Source: Solibacillus isronensis
GTDB taxonomy: Bacteria; Bacillota; Bacilli; Bacillales_A; Planococcaceae
NCBI RefSeq assembly: GCF_900168685.1
Contig: NZ_FVZN01000014.1
Location: 1,984,001 to 2,048,000 of the forward strand
DNA: 64,000 bases
Direction of reading: 5' to 3'
The position numbers were made by a program, and so were the translations under genes. The notes under the pieces were generated by a model. The model was not told the DNA's origin. It did no database searches and saw only the letters and a program-made list of their open reading frames with translations. Each line of letters begins with the position of its first letter. Positions within the stretch are counted from its first letter, which is position 1. This document shows positions 8,968 to 17,337 of the stretch, in pieces.

Positions 8968-9750
8968 TTATACCATAGTAGCAAAGGCTTCTCCCATTTT
9001 TATCTTCGCCCCATTTGTAACATTCTCGGTAAATTCAATAGCATTTTGTTCAAATAACATCACAACGGTTGAGCCAAAAGCAAAATAGCCGACTTCTTCC
9101 CCTTTTTTCCACTGTGTTGACGTATTAGTAAGTTCAATTGAATTCACAAAAGTCGCTCCTACTTTAATGAATGCTGTATAATGTTGTTTTTCATAGTTAA
9201 TTTCGCTAATCATACGATAATTATGACTGATTGGCTTTTTTCCATATTGTAAGCCCATCTGGTTGACTGGATAAGACTTTTGCCCAAGTATGTATTGTCG
9301 CTTAACAACACCATCAATCGGGCTATGGATACGGTGATAATCTGCAGGACTCAAGTAAAAAACAATATATTTGCCATTATTATACCTCTTTGCCTGTGTT
9401 TCATTTCCCATTAAATCAATTAAAGAATACGGCTTATTTTTCACAGTAAACATTTCCTGATCCTCAATATTGCCGAATGCTTCTATTTTTGCATCAACAG
9501 GACTTGCAAATATATTTTTGCGAACATCTACCGGTCGCACTTCTTCTTTCAACTGCCGAACAAAAAAATCATGCAGGCTAGTAAATTCTTTTGGAGATTT
9601 TGAAACTTCTTGTATGTTAATTCCGTATATTTGACTATAGCTACGAATAAAATTTTTACTTAAACGTGATTGTGCGATCTGTTGTAAAATTTTCGAAGAG
9701 ATTTTACCATTTGATAGTTCTATCATATTCCGGTATAATTTTTCCTTCAT
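8968..9750 (-). CDS. psd: Phosphatidylserine decarboxylase proenzyme
   Basis: Psd (260 residues) converts phosphatidylserine to phosphatidylethanolamine. The chain is made as a proenzyme that self-cleaves; the cleavage and pyruvoyl-forming serine is visible in AFGSTVVML near residue 228. Other conserved blocks are SPVDAKIE and YYLSPADYHRIHSP-like (with the charge-relay Asp and His). GGAGG precedes the ATG. It is divergent from pssA, which makes its substrate, so one intergenic region controls both steps of phosphatidylethanolamine synthesis. Confidence 0.95.
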   Translation of the reverse strand: MKEKLYRNMIELSNGKISSKILQQIAQSRLSKNFIRSYSQIYGINIQEVSKSPKEFTSLHDFFVRQLKEEVRPVDVRKNIFASPVDAKIEAFGNIEDQEMFTVKNKPYSLIDLMGNETQAKRYNNGKYIVFYLSPADYHRIHSPIDGVVKRQYILGQKSYPVNQMGLQYGKKPISHNYRMISEINYEKQHYTAFIKVGATFVNSIELTNTSTQWKKGEEVGYFAFGSTVVMLFEQNAIEFTENVTNGAKIKMGEAFATMV

Positions 9751-9834
9751 TCTAGGTCCTCCGTTAAGTATTGAATAAAAGTAAATTATATAATGACTGG
9801 TCGAACAAAGATAGGTCTTATTATGAATTAACTA

Positions 9835-9863
9835 TTACCTTTTTTTAATAGAACAAGTATAAT
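9835..9863 (+). promoter_or_regulatory. Candidate SigA promoter of pssA
   Basis: A consensus -10 TATAAT (9858-9863) is preceded at exactly 17 bp by a weak -35, TTACCT (9835-9840). It lies 35 nt upstream of the pssA ATG, which has an AAGGGAG ribosome-binding site. Confidence 0.45.
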
Positions 9864-9897
9864 AGAATATAGCCGATGTGCAAGGGAGTGTTTTCCA

Positions 9898-10437
9898 ATG
9901 TTTCTACTTCAAAAAGTTGATTCAACGTTTAAAAAAATAAAAGCAAATGCTGCTAATATTATTACAATTACAAATATGTCGTTTGGTGGGGCTGCAATTA
10001 TGGCTACACTAAATGAGTATCATAGCTACAGTGTATTATTAATTTTTATCGCTGCTTTTTTAGATCGGTATGATGGAAAAGTTGCCCGTAAATTTAATCA
10101 GGAGTCCGAATTGGGAAAACAGCTTGATTCCATGGCGGATATTATTTCTTTCGGTGTAGCACCTGCCCTGTTAATGTATGAAATGGCATTAATGAATGCA
10201 GGATTTACAGGTATGATGATGCCAGTATTATTTATTGCTGCTGGTGCGTTGCGTTTAGCTCGATTCAATGTGATGGATTCAACAGGTTATTTTGTAGGAC
10301 TGCCGATTACAGCGGCGGGTACATTACTAACTATTTCTTATTTCTTTACAAATATGTTATCCGAAACATTTTACTTAATTCTTTTCCCTGTGTTGGCACT
10401 ATTGATGGTAAGTACGTTTACATTAAAAAAAGTGTAA
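9898..10437 (+). CDS. pssA: CDP-diacylglycerol-serine O-phosphatidyltransferase
   Basis: PssA (179 residues) makes phosphatidylserine from CDP-diacylglycerol and serine at the membrane. The CDP-alcohol phosphotransferase signature D-G-x2-A-R-x8-G-x3-D-x3-D is intact (DGKVAR ... ELGKQLDSMAD, about residues 59-81). Several hydrophobic segments follow. Its stop codon lies inside the left arm of its own terminator. Divergent from psd. Confidence 0.95.
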   Translation: MFLLQKVDSTFKKIKANAANIITITNMSFGGAAIMATLNEYHSYSVLLIFIAAFLDRYDGKVARKFNQESELGKQLDSMADIISFGVAPALLMYEMALMNAGFTGMMMPVLFIAAGALRLARFNVMDSTGYFVGLPITAAGTLLTISYFFTNMLSETFYLILFPVLALLMVSTFTLKKV

Positions 10438-10466
10438 GAGCAGAAATATCGCTCTTACACTTTTTT
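10429..10466 (+). terminator. Terminator of pssA
   Basis: GTGTAAGAGC pairs with GCTCTTACAC (9-nt loop) followed by TTTTTT. The pssA TAA stop (10435-10437) is part of the left arm. Confidence 0.9.
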
Positions 10467-10522
10467 CATTTCTGCGCAAAATTCATCATATACTGTCGAA
10501 AAGATGAAAGGATGTTAATTGC

Positions 10523-11224
10523 TTGAGCGGTTTTGTGACAGCATTGGTTCAACTTTGGCTTGAGCTTCCCGCATTATTAGGCTATTTAAAAGGGCAGACG
10601 TTTTATAAACCGTTATCACGCGAGGAAGAGGAAGAAGTCATCAATCGTTTTATTAAGGGGGATGAAAGCGCTCGTGTCGAATTAATTGAGCGAAATATGC
10701 GTCTAGTTGCACACGTCGTAAAAAAATTCCACCCTTCACACGATTTGCTTGATGATTATATTTCAATTGGCACGATTGGTCTTATGAAAGCCGTAAGCAG
10801 TTTCACACCAGAAAAAAAGACCCGTCTCGCCACATATGCCGCCCGATGTATCGAAAATGAAATTCTGATGCATCTTCGTGCACAAAAAAAAGTGCAAAAA
10901 GATGTCTCGTTATTTGAGCCGATTGGTGTCGATAAAGATGGGCAGTCTCTTCAAATCCGTGATTTACTGCAGCTTGACGAACCTTCAACAATTGAAAAAA
11001 TTGAACGACAGGAGGATTTTGCCCAGCTGTATCGCTATTTGGATACATTAGATCCACGTGAACTTGAAATTATTTCCTACCGCTATGGACTTCAAAACTT
11101 CGACCCGCATACCCAAAAAGAAATTGCCAAAAGGCTTAATATTTCGCGAAGCTATGTTTCACGCATTGAAAAACGGGCACTTATTAAGCTTTATCAGCAG
11201 TTTAAGCATGGAGAGAAAGAATAA
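10523..11224 (+). CDS. sigK: Sporulation sigma factor SigK (pro-form), uninterrupted
   Basis: The late mother-cell sigma factor, 233 residues. The first 20 residues are the hydrophobic pro-sequence, and the residue after it, Tyr21, aligns with the start of mature B. subtilis SigK. Region 2 (RNMRLVAHVVKKF ... DYISIGTIGLMKAV) and region 4 with its helix-turn-helix (TQKEIAKRLNISRSYVSRIEKRAL) are complete. The reading frame is continuous, so there is no skin-type intervening element. Starts at TTG after AAAGGATG. A CATATACT box at 10487-10494 could be a SigE -10. The proposed processing proteins SpoIVFA/SpoIVFB are at 58-59 kb. Confidence 0.95.
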   Translation: MSGFVTALVQLWLELPALLGYLKGQTFYKPLSREEEEEVINRFIKGDESARVELIERNMRLVAHVVKKFHPSHDLLDDYISIGTIGLMKAVSSFTPEKKTRLATYAARCIENEILMHLRAQKKVQKDVSLFEPIGVDKDGQSLQIRDLLQLDEPSTIEKIERQEDFAQLYRYLDTLDPRELEIISYRYGLQNFDPHTQKEIAKRLNISRSYVSRIEKRALIKLYQQFKHGEKE

Positions 11225-11260
11225 GCCATATGAAAGGCAGGTATATTTCCATCTAACAAT

Positions 11261-11299
11261 AAAGAAAAATGCCCAATCCTTTAATGTGATTGGGCATTT
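11261..11299 (-). terminator. Terminator of mtnN
   Basis: A 12-bp stem (AAATGCCCAATC with GATTGGGCATTT, 9-nt loop) lies between the convergent sigK and mtnN genes. On the minus strand it is followed by TTTCTTT, fitting an mtnN terminator; it may also slow sigK transcripts. Confidence 0.8.
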
Positions 11300-11314
11300 C
11301 TACGATGATTCGAA

Positions 11315-12007
11315 TTATAGTTTTGTAATTGCGTTTAATACGATTTCTGTTGAGTGTTTCGCTGCAACAGGTAAAAACTCATCAAATGACATGCTCGATT
11401 CTTGTCCTGCAATGTCTGATAATGCACGAATGACAACAAATGGTGTATTGAATTGATGGCATACTTGCGCTACAGCCGCCGCTTCCATTTCCACGGCTTT
11501 CATTGTAGGGAAATCTTTTCGCACTGCCTCAACACGCTCAGGGTTGCTCATAAATACATCGCCTGAACAAATAAGGCCTACACTGTAATTATGCTCTCCC
11601 ACTTCTTTAACAGCCTGTTTGGCAACTTCCATTAATTGTTCATCTGATTTATAAGCTGAAGGCATCCCAGCCATTTGACCGATCTCATAGCCAAAAGCAG
11701 TAACATCCACATCATGATGACGTACTTCATCCGAAATGACGATATCCCCAACTTTTAATGCTGCATCAAAACCGCCGGCAGATCCTGTATTAATGACAAC
11801 TTTCGGATTAAATTTTTCCAATAGGATCGTCGTAGACATTGCCGCATTCACTTTACCGATACCGCTTTTTAACAGTACGACTTCTTTGCCTTCATATGTA
11901 CCTGTTGTGTATTCACTGTTTGCTATTGTTTCTGTTTGCGTATTTTGTAGAGCACCGCGTAATAATTCTACTTCCTGCTCCATTGCACCGATTACTGCTA
12001 TTGTCAT
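11315..12007 (-). CDS. mtnN: 5'-methylthioadenosine/S-adenosylhomocysteine nucleosidase
   Basis: MtnN (230 residues) cleaves adenine from methylthioadenosine and S-adenosylhomocysteine, the by-products of polyamine synthesis and methylation. The start [16 protein letters not shown], the NTGSAGGF phosphorylase-like block and [10 protein letters not shown] (substrate-binding Met-Glu) and ALSDIAG (catalytic Asp) are all visible. GGAGGAATG precedes the ATG. In B. subtilis mtnN sits with yrrT/mccA/mccB; here yrrS adjoins it directly. Confidence 0.96.
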   Translation of the reverse strand: MTIAVIGAMEQEVELLRGALQNTQTETIANSEYTTGTYEGKEVVLLKSGIGKVNAAMSTTILLEKFNPKVVINTGSAGGFDAALKVGDIVISDEVRHHDVDVTAFGYEIGQMAGMPSAYKSDEQLMEVAKQAVKEVGEHNYSVGLICSGDVFMSNPERVEAVRKDFPTMKAVEMEAAAVAQVCHQFNTPFVVIRALSDIAGQESSMSFDEFLPVAAKHSTEIVLNAITKL

Positions 12008-12046
12008 TTATTCATTCCTCCAATTAAACTTGCTAACTATTCTTCC

Positions 12047-12730
12047 TTATTGTGAACCTTCTAATGTTGTTAAAACTTCTACTTGAACCGGTTTCCAGCC
12101 TTCATTGTCAACCCATTCTATACTTACACGGTATTTTTGCTCTTTGTCCATCGATGTGACAACGGCAATTGCACTTTCCGCACTACCGTTATTATTTACA
12201 CGCAGAACAATACTGTTTTCCTGCTGTAGATCGATGACACTAAAAATTGCTTTTAGTTTTTCTTCGTAATCAATATGCCCTTTTTCATATGTCGACACAT
12301 GTTCACCTGTTTGTGCCGTCGGATAGGCCGGCCAATTCGGATTTGTAATGACTTCTTTTACTGACGGATCATCGGAAGGACTTACCATGTCACCAGATTC
12401 AGATGTTGGCTGTTCGTTTTCAGTTTCATCTGTAACGGTATCTTCCTCTTCTACATCTTCCAGTACAGTTGTTTCTGTTTCATTATCTTCCGTTTCTTGC
12501 CCAGCGTCATCTTCCGGGACATCAGTTGCTACTTCTGCCGCCGAATCTTGCTCAGCTTCGTTTTTAGGTTCTGACTCTTGTGTAATAATAAAAATTAATG
12601 TTGCCACAATTAACACAGCGACAATAGCGATTAAATAATTTAATCTTTTATCCGCTTTTTGAAATTTCGTCTGTTTTGTTTTTTGTTCAGCATACTGTTG
12701 TCGTGTTTGAAATCGTCTTTTACGTTCCAT
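12047..12730 (-). CDS. yrrS: YrrS family membrane-anchored acidic protein (DUF1510)
   Basis: A 227-residue protein with a basic N-terminus, one transmembrane helix (about residues 29-49), a strongly acidic Glu/Asp/Thr-rich linker (about 52-125) and a folded C-terminal DUF1510 domain (about 128-225). It matches YrrS of B. subtilis, where the gene is linked to a penicillin-binding protein gene; no such gene lies beside it here. Function unknown; topology suggests an extracellular C-terminus. GGAGGAATT precedes the ATG. Confidence 0.85.
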   Translation of the reverse strand: MERKRRFQTRQQYAEQKTKQTKFQKADKRLNYLIAIVAVLIVATLIFIITQESEPKNEAEQDSAAEVATDVPEDDAGQETEDNETETTVLEDVEEEDTVTDETENEQPTSESGDMVSPSDDPSVKEVITNPNWPAYPTAQTGEHVSTYEKGHIDYEEKLKAIFSVIDLQQENSIVLRVNNNGSAESAIAVVTSMDKEQKYRVSIEWVDNEGWKPVQVEVLTTLEGSQ

Positions 12731-12819
12731 TTCAATTCCTCCTATGCAAACCTATTTTAGCATTAGAACAGTGAAGGTTGCACGGAAATTGAACATCGGA
12801 AACTCTTCCAAAATTATCA

Positions 12820-12855
12820 ACATAAGAAAAGCAGCTAGCAAGTTGATGCTAACTG
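12820..12855 (-). terminator. Terminator of greA
   Basis: On the minus strand GCAGTTAGC pairs with GCTAGCTGC (one G-U pair) around an 8-nt loop, followed by TTTTCTTAT, 9 nt after the greA stop. Confidence 0.75.
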
Positions 12856-12863
12856 CTCATAAA

Positions 12864-13349
12864 TTATTTTACTTCTAAAATAATAACTTCCATTTCCCCG
12901 CCTGGTGTAGTCAGTTTTACAACATCATCCACATGCTTGCCCATTAAAGCTTTAGCAATCGGAGAGTCATTTGAAATTTTACCTTCCATCGGATCAGCTT
13001 CAGCTGAACCAACAATTGTGTAAGATTCTTCAAAGTTTGCGCGTTTACCGTTGATCAATTCATCAAATGTAACTGTTTTACCTAAAGAAATTGTATTTGA
13101 TGAATCGTCTTCTGTAATAATGACAGCATTACGCAGCATTTGCTCGATCAATGAAATACGACCTTCCACAAATCCTTGCTCTTCTTTTGCTGAATCATAC
13201 TCAGAGTTCTCAGAAAGGTCACCGAAGCTGCGTGCTACTTTAATACGCTCTACTACTTCTGGACGCTTTACTGTTTTTAATGTGTTTAATTCATCTTCTA
13301 GTTTTTGTTTTCCATCAAGTGTCATTGGATATTGTTTTTCGTTTGACAT
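12864..13349 (-). CDS. greA: Transcription elongation factor GreA
   Basis: GreA (161 residues) binds the secondary channel of RNA polymerase and stimulates cleavage of backtracked RNA. The N-terminal coiled coil carries the acidic tip [15 protein letters not shown] near residue 42, and the FKBP-like C-terminal domain follows with [14 protein letters not shown]. The ATG at 13349 with GGAGTGGG upstream is chosen over an in-frame start three codons earlier. Confidence 0.96.
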   Translation of the reverse strand: MSNEKQYPMTLDGKQKLEDELNTLKTVKRPEVVERIKVARSFGDLSENSEYDSAKEEQGFVEGRISLIEQMLRNAVIITEDDSSNTISLGKTVTFDELINGKRANFEESYTIVGSAEADPMEGKISNDSPIAKALMGKHVDDVVKLTTPGGEMEVIILEVK

Positions 13350-13467
13350 TATTCCCACTCCTTAGTATTAACTTGAAAACGTTTACTTTTGGCGTTTTCT
13401 ATTTCTATTTCTAAAAAAATACGTATAAATTTAAAAGTTATTTTCACGTATTTTGTTCATAAATAAC

Positions 13468-13545
13468 AGAAAACCCGACTACTAGTTTACGGTATGTGTA
13501 AATCCCTTCTTTTAGAAGAAGTTTACACCGTAATACGGGCAGCCG
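13468..13545 (-). terminator. Long imperfect hairpin between udk and greA
   Basis: On the minus strand, segments CCCG, TTACGG and TGTAAA pair in order with TTTACA, CCGTAA and CGGG, with internal bulges, and the structure is followed by TTTTCTGTTATTT. It may terminate udk or act in the greA leader. The rest of 13359-13617 is AT-rich with no gene. Confidence 0.4.
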
Positions 13546-13617
13546 AATTTTATGATTAATTATTTATGTTGTTCTATCAATTTAAAATGTAATTAATGTA
13601 AATACTACATCATCATA

Positions 13618-14253
13618 TTACAAGTTTGATTCAGTTTCAAGAATTGTTTTTATTTTCGTTACCATTAAGTCAATTGCAACGTTATTTTCCCCGCCTTCAG
13701 GGATAATTACATCTGCATAACGCTTAGTCGGTTCGATAAACATATTGTGCATTGGACGCACTGCTGTTAAATACTGATCGATTACCGAATCAGCTGTACG
13801 GCCACGCTCTTTAATATCACGTTGAATGCGTCGGATAATACGCAAGTCAGAGTCCGTATCAACAAATAATTTAATATCCATTAAATCACGCAGACGCTCG
13901 TCCTCCAGCACTAAAATTCCTTCAACGATGATTACATCTTTAGGTTCTACATGAATGACTTCATCAGAACGTGTATGCTGTACATAATCATAGACCGGTT
14001 TTTCCACTGATTCATAAGCAAGTAGACGATGAATATGTTCGATCAGCAAATCATTGTCAAATGCAAGCGGATGGTCATAGTTTGTTTCCAGACGCTGTTC
14101 AAACGTCATATGGCTTTGGTCTTTATAATAATAATCCTGTTCGATTACAACTACTGAATGTTCACGAAATACATCGTATATAGAACGTGTCACGCTCGTT
14201 TTACCTGAGCATGAACCACCGGCAATTCCGATTACAACTGGACGGTTTGACAT
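13618..14253 (-). CDS. udk: Uridine kinase
   Basis: Udk (211 residues) phosphorylates uridine and cytidine in pyrimidine salvage. The P-loop [12 protein letters not shown] is at residues 9-20, with the substrate-binding DYYYKD and YDHPLAFD motifs. The ATG follows AAAGGAG and starts one base after the yrrO stop, so it belongs to the mltG/trmR-yrrN-yrrO-udk run, as in B. subtilis. Confidence 0.96.
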   Translation of the reverse strand: MSNRPVVIGIAGGSCSGKTSVTRSIYDVFREHSVVVIEQDYYYKDQSHMTFEQRLETNYDHPLAFDNDLLIEHIHRLLAYESVEKPVYDYVQHTRSDEVIHVEPKDVIIVEGILVLEDERLRDLMDIKLFVDTDSDLRIIRRIQRDIKERGRTADSVIDQYLTAVRPMHNMFIEPTKRYADVIIPEGGENNVAIDLMVTKIKTILETESNL

Positions 14254-15531
14254 TTAATTATTCTCCTTTCGCATCATATCAAAATGTGATAATGAGCGAT
14301 CAACTTTAAATTTAACGATTTGTAGTGGGTGGCGGGCAACATCTAGTTCATTGCCTTTTTCATCCCAAAGCTGGCCAACCGTCATTTTGAATGTATCCAT
14401 ATTAGGGCCGAAAAATTCAACCGTATCGCCTGACTTGAAATAGTTGCGTTGTTCCAATGTAACCATTTGTGTTTCGGCATCATAATCCATTACAAAACCA
14501 GCAAAATCCCACTTCATTTTATGTGAATGGAAACCAAACATTTGTTGTTTATAGCTTGGCTCACCTTCAAAGAATGACGAAGCAGTTGCACGGTTTGCAC
14601 AGCGCGCCAGTTCTTCCAGCCATTCTTTTTCGAATGTAAAGTTTTCCGGGTCTGCACAGTATGCATCGATTACTTTACGATAAACGGAAATAACCGTTGC
14701 GATATAGTGAATTGACTTCATCCGGCCTTCCACTTTTAATGAATCAATCCCTAACTCAATCATGTGAGGAATGGATTCGATTAATTTCAAGTCTTTCGGG
14801 CTCATTGCAAACGGTGCTTCACCTTCGTTAAACAATGCTACTTCTTCACCGTCGTTATTTTCATATAAATCATAATCCCAACGGCAAGACTGACAGCAGC
14901 CGCCACGGTTTGAATCACGGGCCGTCATATGGTTTGAAAGTGTGCAGCGTCCGGAATAAGCGATACACATTGCACCGTGCACGAATGCTTCGATTTCAAT
15001 GTCTACCTCTTCTTTCATTTTGCGCATTTCTTCCCCGCCAACTTCACGTGCTAAAACAACACGTTCCAAACCTTCTTCTTTCCAGTACTTTACCGCTTTC
15101 CAGTTGGATAAAGACTGTTGTGTAGAAAGATGGATTTCTAAAGAAGGGGCGCACTTTTTACAAGTTTCAATAATTAACGGGTCTGCAACGATAATTCCTT
15201 TTACGCCTGCTCCCTCGATTGCTTGCAAGTATTCTTCCAAACCATCCATATTTTCGTTATGCGCGAAAATGTTTGTTGTTACATATACAACGGCTCCGTA
15301 TTTGTTGGCAAATTCAACGCCTTCCTTCATTTCTTCAATTGTGAAGTTCCCTGCGTTTGAACGTAAACCAAATTCCTGGCCACCGATAAATACAGCGTCA
15401 GCACCGTAGTGTACGGCTACTTTTAATTTTTCCAAGCTTCCTGCTGGTGCTAGAAGCTCTGGTTTTTTCGTAATTACTGTTTTTCCGTTAATAGTTTCAC
15501 GGATCTTTTCATTTTGAATCAATTGTAGCAT
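14254..15531 (-). CDS. yrrO: YrrO, U32 peptidase-family tRNA hydroxylation protein
   Basis: A 425-residue U32 family protein (B. subtilis YrrO/TrhP2), which together with YrrN is needed to hydroxylate uridine 34 of certain tRNAs to ho5U using a prephenate-linked route. The LLAPAGS start, VHGAMCIAYSGRC and the cysteine group CCQSC (iron-sulphur ligands in the family), and the LKVEGRMKS motif are present. An upstream extension of 51 codons lacks similarity; the ATG at 15531 has AAGGAG at a rather long 12-nt spacing. The methylase TrmR in the same operon acts on the product. Confidence 0.92.
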   Translation of the reverse strand: MLQLIQNEKIRETINGKTVITKKPELLAPAGSLEKLKVAVHYGADAVFIGGQEFGLRSNAGNFTIEEMKEGVEFANKYGAVVYVTTNIFAHNENMDGLEEYLQAIEGAGVKGIIVADPLIIETCKKCAPSLEIHLSTQQSLSNWKAVKYWKEEGLERVVLAREVGGEEMRKMKEEVDIEIEAFVHGAMCIAYSGRCTLSNHMTARDSNRGGCCQSCRWDYDLYENNDGEEVALFNEGEAPFAMSPKDLKLIESIPHMIELGIDSLKVEGRMKSIHYIATVISVYRKVIDAYCADPENFTFEKEWLEELARCANRATASSFFEGEPSYKQQMFGFHSHKMKWDFAGFVMDYDAETQMVTLEQRNYFKSGDTVEFFGPNMDTFKMTVGQLWDEKGNELDVARHPLQIVKFKVDRSLSHFDMMRKENN

Positions 15532-15550
15532 ACTGCGTTCGTTCTCCTTC

Positions 15551-16483
15551 CTAGTAGACTGTTTCCTTGTAGATGAAGCCAGTATCCAGTGGACGTAACG
15601 CTGGCTGAATTGCTTCGATTTGCTCAAATAGCTCGGATTTAATATCATCGTACGCATCTTCGCCTTGATCAAAATACGTATCAATTGCTTGACGGTAAAG
15701 CTTTGTAACCGTCACCGTATAATCAAACGTTTGAAGAACACCATCAATTTTGAATGAATCGATACCCGCCTCAAACAATTCATTTAACTCTTCGATAATG
15801 CACATATCATTCGGAGAGAAAATATGTGTGCCATTCATATCCTCATAGATTGGATATTTATTTTTACGTTCTTTATCGTGAAGGAACATATTTTTGTTTT
15901 CTTTACGGTTTTCGATTTCCATTGCTTCGTCACGGTACAGGAAATAGTTTCCTAAAAGTGAGCGCTTAGATTGGAACATACAAGTCATACCATGAACTTG
16001 AACTTCGATTTCATGCTTTGTATTTTCTTTAATTTCAAGTACTTCATCGACTGAAAGTTCACGTGCCAATACAGCACGCTTACTTCCGCGTTCACCCCAA
16101 TAGTTCACTTGGAAGAAGTTTGTTGCAGTCGTTTCCGGATTCCAATGCAACGGAATGGTTACATTGTTTTCACGCACTGCAATAATTACTGCCGGGTCCC
16201 CGAATAATAATGCGTCTACCCCGATACGCTGCATCTGTACTAAATATTCATCCAATGCATCTAAACGATCGTTGTGAAATAATGCATTGACCGCTACATA
16301 AACCTTTTTACCAGCAGCGTGAATCAGCTTTGTTGCTTCTTCCACCTGTGCTACTGTAAAATCTCCAGCTAAACGTAGGCCAAATTTTTGTTCACCGATC
16401 ACGAAAGCATCTGCACCTGCCTGAAGTAGTGCTGTAATATGCTCTATGGATTGTGGTGTTACTAATAATTCTGGTTTTTTCAC
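15551..16483 (-). CDS. yrrN: YrrN, U32 peptidase-family tRNA hydroxylation protein
   Basis: A 310-residue partner of YrrO (B. subtilis YrrN/TrhP1), also of the U32 family. KKPELLVTPQS at the N-terminus mirrors YrrO, and VHGMTCMFQSKRSL is the counterpart of the YrrO cysteine region, with fewer cysteines. The frame opens with TTG at 16504, but GAGGTG followed 4-5 nt later by GTG at 16483 gives a normal start and leaves a 5-nt gap from trmR. The pair is required for ho5U34 formation. Confidence 0.9.
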   Translation of the reverse strand: MKKPELLVTPQSIEHITALLQAGADAFVIGEQKFGLRLAGDFTVAQVEEATKLIHAAGKKVYVAVNALFHNDRLDALDEYLVQMQRIGVDALLFGDPAVIIAVRENNVTIPLHWNPETTATNFFQVNYWGERGSKRAVLARELSVDEVLEIKENTKHEIEVQVHGMTCMFQSKRSLLGNYFLYRDEAMEIENRKENKNMFLHDKERKNKYPIYEDMNGTHIFSPNDMCIIEELNELFEAGIDSFKIDGVLQTFDYTVTVTKLYRQAIDTYFDQGEDAYDDIKSELFEQIEAIQPALRPLDTGFIYKETVY

Positions 16484-16488
16484 ACTAA

Positions 16489-17121
16489 TCACCTCTTCAA
16501 ACAAATTAACAAACCATCACCGACAGGGAAAAAGGCACTCGAATAATCCGGATGTGCCATGATCCAGTCTGAAAATGTTTTTAAGTTGCGGATCATCGTT
16601 CTTTTTCTTCTAGGTACTTCTTTTATATCTAAATCTGATAATCCGTGCATATACATATTATCGATGTATAAAACGCCACCCGATGGAACGAGTGTTGCGT
16701 ATTTTTCGAAAAACTTCATGTATTGCCCTTTTGCCGCATCAATAAAAACAGCATCAAAAGTAGTAGGAAGTGTTTCCATGTCTACCTCTAACGCATCGCC
16801 CTCTATTACTTGTATGCGGTTTGCCACCTCTGACCTTGCAATGAATTCCTTGGCATACTGAACTCGCGACAAATCGCGTTCTATCGTCACAATATGACAA
16901 TCCGGCAACGCTTGAGCCATTCGTATAGCCGAATAACCAATTGCCGTTCCAATTTCCAAAATTGATTTCGGATTTTGAATGCGCAAAATTTGATTCAGTG
17001 ACTCAATCCCGGCAAGCTGCATGATCGGAACATGATTCTGTTCTGCGAAGCGTTCCATTTCCATTAGTAATTCATCACGTTCAGGAATGAAGGAAGCAAT
17101 ATAAGCGTCTGATAATTCCAT
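16489..17121 (-). CDS. trmR: tRNA 5-hydroxyuridine O-methyltransferase
   Basis: A 210-residue class I O-methyltransferase matching B. subtilis TrmR (YrrM), which methylates ho5U34 to mo5U34 in tRNAs. The SAM site is ILEIGTAIGYSAIRMA (about residues 54-69); VFIDAAKGQY provides the acidic metal-site residues shared with catechol-type O-methyltransferases. A GGGAGAATG site precedes the ATG. It heads the trmR-yrrN-yrrO-udk run, which links modification and substrate-making enzymes. Confidence 0.92.
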   Translation of the reverse strand: MELSDAYIASFIPERDELLMEMERFAEQNHVPIMQLAGIESLNQILRIQNPKSILEIGTAIGYSAIRMAQALPDCHIVTIERDLSRVQYAKEFIARSEVANRIQVIEGDALEVDMETLPTTFDAVFIDAAKGQYMKFFEKYATLVPSGGVLYIDNMYMHGLSDLDIKEVPRRKRTMIRNLKTFSDWIMAHPDYSSAFFPVGDGLLICLKR

Positions 17122-17149
17122 TCGTCATTCTCCCTTTACCTGGTTGTTT

Positions 17150-17199
17150 GCGCACATCTTTCATTCACAAGAAAAAAGACGAAACGAAGATGTTTGCGC
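17150..17199. repeat. Inverted repeat between mltG and trmR
   Basis: GCGCACATCTT (17150-17160) faces AAGATGTTTGCGC (17187-17199), giving an 11-bp stem with a 2-nt bulge and a 26-nt loop. There is no U-run on either side. The rest of the 216-nt gap is AT-rich and shows no gene. Confidence 0.45.
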
Positions 17200-17337
17200 C
17201 TACAAAATTGTTATATAAGGACAAAAAATCACAATTTATAATAGCATGAAAAGAAAAGGAATGCGAACAATTTACTGAATTCCAACGTAAAACGGAAATT
17301 TCAAGCCATTCGATTCCTTTTCTACAACTTAACTTTC

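Noticed and set aside
10440-10522. SigE promoter of sigK
   Set aside because: A CATATACT box is present but no acceptable -35 at 14 bp, so it is mentioned with sigK rather than listed.
11058-11456. 132-codon plus-strand frame bridging the sigK end and mtnN
   Set aside because: It overlaps sigK in another frame and crosses the mtnN terminator; no ribosome site.
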